Below are positions 61,606-64,000 of a stretch of 64,000 bases of DNA, piece by piece. The DNA comes from Sulfomarinibacter sp963741385 (GTDB lineage Bacteria; Acidobacteriota; Thermoanaerobaculia; Thermoanaerobaculales; Sulfomarinibacteraceae). Each line of letters starts with the position of its first letter. The first letter of the stretch is position 1. Below the pieces are notes generated by a model. The model saw only the letters and a list, made by a program, of their open reading frames with translations. It had not been told where the DNA came from and did not search any database. The stretch lies in NCBI GenBank assembly GCA_963741385.1, contig CAVUHO010000006.1, positions 682,001-746,000 of the forward strand, given 5' to 3'. A program made the translations under genes and the position numbers.

Positions 61606-62664
61606 GGTGCCAGGCACCGAGTTCCGTATTTGTGGGTCATCTTTTTTCTCTCATTGCGGCATCCAAAGCCTCGGCATCTTCTGCAAAGCTCTCGTCTTCC
61701 AGTCTCCGCCTCGCCCCTCTCCTCACCCAGAGACTGACCCCATCTTCGCTCTTTCCCAAACTCGCGGCAAGCTCCTTCACCTTGACTCCGTATCGCTCGA
61801 CCCCCACCAACCCAATGAGTTCACGAACGCGGACGATCCCATCCTTCCGACTCCGACTCGCAAGGTCTTCCCGTTGAATTTCAAAATGGCGGCACGTCGT
61901 CTCAATCCATGCATCTGCCTCGAAACGGGAGCGGTAGGGACTGGTCGGTCGGCCGAGTTCATCAGCCATGACCTGCCCGATCGGATGCAGATCCTCCCCC
62001 GACAACGGCCGACCAAGCTGCCACCACGGAAGATGTCCGGGATTTTCTCCGGACCAGTCGGATTCCCCGACCGAGCGAAGCGCGGATCGATATGCACCCA
62101 ACGCTTGCCGGCGACTCGACCCGTAAGTAGCGAGCACATCGTCAACCGCGACGAGCGGAGTCTTCCGCAGGCCCAAAACATCTCGGTGCCCCGACCACCG
62201 GTATTCCTTTGGTCTATCGACCATCCCGGCCTTCACCGGGTTGAGGTGAACGTACGCGATCAACTGCGAAAGATACGAACGATCATCCACCTGTTTCGCC
62301 TTGAACCGTCCCTGCCACATCGGCCCGGCGACCTCGGCTCTTCGATTTCTGCTCCTGGTCACCAGTTGCTGCAGAGATTTCATCGAACGCGAAAGAGGCG
62401 CCGGTCCCATTCGAACCACCAGGTGGTAGTGGTTTCCCAGCAGCGCCCATGCGAAAACGACAAGGCCGTCCCGCTCAGTTACCTGCCTCAGTACCTGCAG
62501 AAACCGAGCCGCCAGAGCATCTTCCGAGAACGGCATTGCTCCCCCGCCTACCCGGTTGTAGACATGGTAAATCATCCCCTCCTCCAGAGTTCTGTTCGCT
62601 CTCGGCATGAGGTCTCACCTTTCGGATTCCATTCTAACAAATACGGTAACCGGTGCCTGGCACC
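61606..62664. mobile_element. Y1-transposase (REP-type) element with palindromic ends
   Basis: A 1059-bp element. The left end is GGTGCCAGGCACC (61606-61618), then CCGTATTTG (61624-61632); the right end is CAAATACGG (62638-62646), then GGTGCCTGGCACC (62652-62664). The ends are thus inverted repeats and the 13-mers are self-complementary, as for single-strand transposons with terminal hairpins. The only gene inside is the Y1 transposase. No target duplication is expected or seen. Confidence 0.85.
61637..62608 (-). CDS. REP-associated tyrosine transposase (TnpA-like, Y1 family)
   Basis: A 323-residue HUH-type single-strand transposase. The HUH motif appears as GNHYHLVVRM (about residues 58-67) and the catalytic Tyr in SYLSQLIAYVHLNPVKAGMV at about 113-120. 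The C-terminal part contains a DnaA-C-like helix-turn-helix (KVKELAASLGKSEDGVSLWVRR). It should act on the palindromic ends of its own element. ATG 62608 is close to the right end. Longer than most Y1 RAYTs because of the extra C-terminal DNA-binding domain. Confidence 0.92.
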   Translation of the reverse strand: MPRANRTLEEGMIYHVYNRVGGGAMPFSEDALAARFLQVLRQVTERDGLVVFAWALLGNHYHLVVRMGPAPLSRSMKSLQQLVTRSRNRRAEVAGPMWQGRFKAKQVDDRSYLSQLIAYVHLNPVKAGMVDRPKEYRWSGHRDVLGLRKTPLVAVDDVLATYGSSRRQALGAYRSALRSVGESDWSGENPGHLPWWQLGRPLSGEDLHPIGQVMADELGRPTSPYRSRFEADAWIETTCRHFEIQREDLASRSRKDGIVRVRELIGLVGVERYGVKVKELAASLGKSEDGVSLWVRRGARRRLEDESFAEDAEALDAAMREKR

Positions 62665-62772
62665 TTATGTGGAGCTTCCTTCCGCGAAGCTCTTGTCCTT
62701 TCGCTTCGCCCCTCTCCAAACGGCCAGATCGACCCGTCGACGACTTCGCGTCAGGGCACAACAAACACTGTG

Positions 62773-63033
62773 TCATCGATATACATCTTTTCGATGTGCG
62801 ATCCGCACAACGAGGACAATGAGTACATTATCGTCGATGGTGTAAAGCACTCGGTGCTGTCCCTCGCGGATCCGATAGATCGGGGGAGAAACATCGGTCA
62901 ACTTGACGACTCCGGGAGGCCGGGGCTCTTTCGCCAGGTCATCGATTCGCCGGCTCAACCTTTTTCGAATGGGCGCGTCAAGTTTCTTCAGCTGTCGCTG
63001 CGCTGGCCGGGCGATCTCGATGGCGTAGGCCAT
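62773..63033 (-). CDS. RelE/ParE family toxin
   Basis: An 86-residue toxin of the RelE/ParE superfamily: YAIEIARPAQRQLKKLDAPIRKRL, RRIDDLAKEPRPPGVVKL, YRIREGQHRVLYTIDDNVLIVLVVRIAHRKDVYR. The basic C-terminal RIAHRKDVYR is the canonical RelE catalytic end and suggests mRNA cleavage at the ribosome. It is coded six bases after its antitoxin, on the same strand. Confidence 0.93.
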   Translation of the reverse strand: MAYAIEIARPAQRQLKKLDAPIRKRLSRRIDDLAKEPRPPGVVKLTDVSPPIYRIREGQHRVLYTIDDNVLIVLVVRIAHRKDVYR

Positions 63034-63039
63034 TGGGGC

Positions 63040-63294
63040 TTAGAGTTCCAGATCTTTCTTCGCTTCTTTCCAGGGGATCGTACCGTGCTTGCGTGCGTCG
63101 GCGAGCGCCTTCCTCGCTTCGCGGATGTCGACATCGTCTTCCATTTTCTCAAGGAGTTCGAGATCCTCGATCGGCACCACGGCAGCGACCTGTTTGCCGC
63201 GACGGGTGATCCGTACACGATCCTTCGCGTAGGCAACGCGATTGATGACCTCAGCGAGATTCTCACGAGCTTCAGTGGTGTTGATGTCGTCCAC
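63040..63294 (-). CDS. Phd/YefM family antitoxin
   Basis: An 84-residue antitoxin. It begins (V)DDINTTEARENLAEVINRVA, the Phd/YefM dimerisation and DNA-binding motif, with RVRITRRGKQVAAVVPIEDLELLE, and ends in a helical toxin-neutralising region (REARKALADARKHG..). GTG 63294 has GGGAGAACG upstream (GGAG six bases away); the longer frame is not needed. It likely represses its own operon through the palindrome at 63310. Confidence 0.92.
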   Translation of the reverse strand: MDDINTTEARENLAEVINRVAYAKDRVRITRRGKQVAAVVPIEDLELLEKMEDDVDIREARKALADARKHGTIPWKEAKKDLEL

Positions 63295-63309
63295 GGCGTT
63301 CTCCCATCT

Positions 63310-63322
63310 GTACATAATGTAC
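63310..63322 (-). promoter_or_regulatory. Antitoxin operator palindrome
   Basis: GTACATAATGTAC, a perfect 6+1+6 palindrome, lies 16 bases before the antitoxin GTG. The position and TGTACA-like arms match operators of YefM/Phd-type toxin-antitoxin operons. Confidence 0.7.
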
Positions 63323-63404
63323 ACCATGTCCAGAGGAAACGCCACGTTCGGCCGCGCCCCGGGTCCCCGACCACATGGGGCACTCATCCCTGACAGCAAT
63401 TCGT

Positions 63405-64000
63405 TCAGCGGTGGGAATCCACCGCCGAGCGAATTGCACGGATGTGGTCGGGCCCGGTGCCGCAGCAGCCGCCGATGATCTTCACACCGAGATCAATCAG
63501 TTCGGGCACCCTCGCCGCCATGATCTCGGGGCTCTCCGGCCAGACGAGCACGCCCTCGCGGTGTTCGGGGAGGCCGGCGTTCGATTGGATGGCGATCGGC
63601 ACCGTCGCGTGGTTCGCGAACTCGCGGGCGATCTCGACCATTCTCTCGACACCGTTGCCGCAGTTCGAGCCGACGACATCCGCGCCCGCTTCGACGAGCG
63701 CGGCACAGGCCTGCTCCACGCTCGACCCCATGATCGTGAAATAGCCGCGCGGGGTGGCGTCGAAGGTCATGGTGGCGATAACCGGCACCTCGTCCGAAAG
63801 GGAGCGGGCCGCCGCGACCGCCAGCAGCGCTTCGGCGAGATCGGTCATGGTCTCGATGCAGATGGTGTCGGCTCCGGCGTCGAGCAGCGCGCTGATCTGG
63901 CGGTGAAAGGCCTCGCGGACGGTCGCCGGGTCGGTGTCGCCGTAGGGCGCCAGCATGCTCCCCGTCGGGCCGACCGACCCCGAGATCAGGGCGCGACCAG
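63405..64000 (-). CDS. Homocysteine S-methyltransferase-type enzyme, 5' end beyond window
   Basis: The C-terminal about 198 residues of a homocysteine-binding domain as in BHMT, MmuM or the N-terminal module of MetH: GSVGPTGSMLAPYGD, ICIETMTDLAEALLAVAAAR, GSNCGNGVERMVEIA and GVKIIGGCCGTGPDHI. The zinc ligands are Cys of GSNCG and the pair in GGCCGT. The protein ends soon after (HIRAIRSAVDSHR), so it is a stand-alone methyltransferase module rather than a full cobalamin MetH unless other domains are encoded separately. The start is off the right edge. Confidence 0.9.
   Translation of the reverse strand, partial: GRALISGSVGPTGSMLAPYGDTDPATVREAFHRQISALLDAGADTICIETMTDLAEALLAVAAARSLSDEVPVIATMTFDATPRGYFTIMGSSVEQACAALVEAGADVVGSNCGNGVERMVEIAREFANHATVPIAIQSNAGLPEHREGVLVWPESPEIMAARVPELIDLGVKIIGGCCGTGPDHIRAIRSAVDSHR

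Noticed and set aside
60254..62845. An 863-codon plus-strand frame over GST, amidohydrolase and transposase
   Set aside because: It runs antisense through two solid genes and out of frame through the GST; no homology pattern of its own.

Overview
The window is GC-rich chromosomal DNA from a diderm (Gram-negative-type) bacterium. Evidence for an outer membrane is a TolC-type efflux protein, a DUF481 barrel, another small barrel and several lipoproteins. The futalosine-route menaquinone gene mqnA, an N-epsilon-acetyl-beta-lysine operon, an exported nickel superoxide dismutase and a GC-rich genome sown with AT-rich heptamer repeats would fit an uncultured marine or sediment lineage such as Acidobacteriota (Thermoanaerobaculia-like). 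That assignment is inference; no rRNA, tRNA or strong marker gene is present to test it. No prophage, CRISPR array, integron or plasmid backbone is seen.

Layout. 0-9.7 kb: feoAB iron uptake; a urocanate hydratase split by one frameshift; the ablA-ablB compatible-solute operon with a CosR/EctR-like MarR regulator and a shared operator-like core; infC with an ATC start; an MgtC/DUF4010 membrane protein. 9.7-18.6 kb: three secreted or outer-membrane proteins, a lipoprotein, a region of gene remnants with two nucleotidyltransferase cassettes (one decayed, one intact) around a patatin, an acyl-ACP thioesterase and an SDR. 18.6-33 kb: PhoD phosphatase, a three-copy 122-bp repeat, a heterodimeric ABC exporter, hpt, a 5'-nucleotidase, mqnA, an SLC13 transporter, an alkyltransferase-like protein and priA. 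33-47.7 kb: TolC-like protein, two POT-like transporters, DUF2231, a MoxR ATPase next to a large unknown protein, a thioredoxin-fold lipoprotein, and a MacB-type efflux operon on the minus strand.

47.7-64 kb: a small ribbon-helix-helix protein with a Cys4 zinc motif heads znuA-znuC-znuB. Then come secreted proteins, two of which share an unrecognised six-cysteine domain, an M48 protease, a methyltransferase/YihY pair, an HtrA-like protease, the Ni-SOD, a DUF2239-GST pair behind a strong promoter with direct repeats, an M20 amidohydrolase with a Y1-transposase element inserted just upstream of its start, a toxin-antitoxin pair and the 3' part of a homocysteine methyltransferase at the right edge.

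The most pervasive oddity is a non-coding one. At least fourteen intergenic sites carry tandem heptamers of the form TTNNGRA in four sequence variants. At several sites two arrays lie in inverted orientation around a C-rich/G-rich stem. They sit between almost every gene of the MacB-type operon and supply the last codons of some genes. A second recurring pattern is a TANNNT hexamer 6-8 nt before the start codon, which suggests leaderless transcripts.
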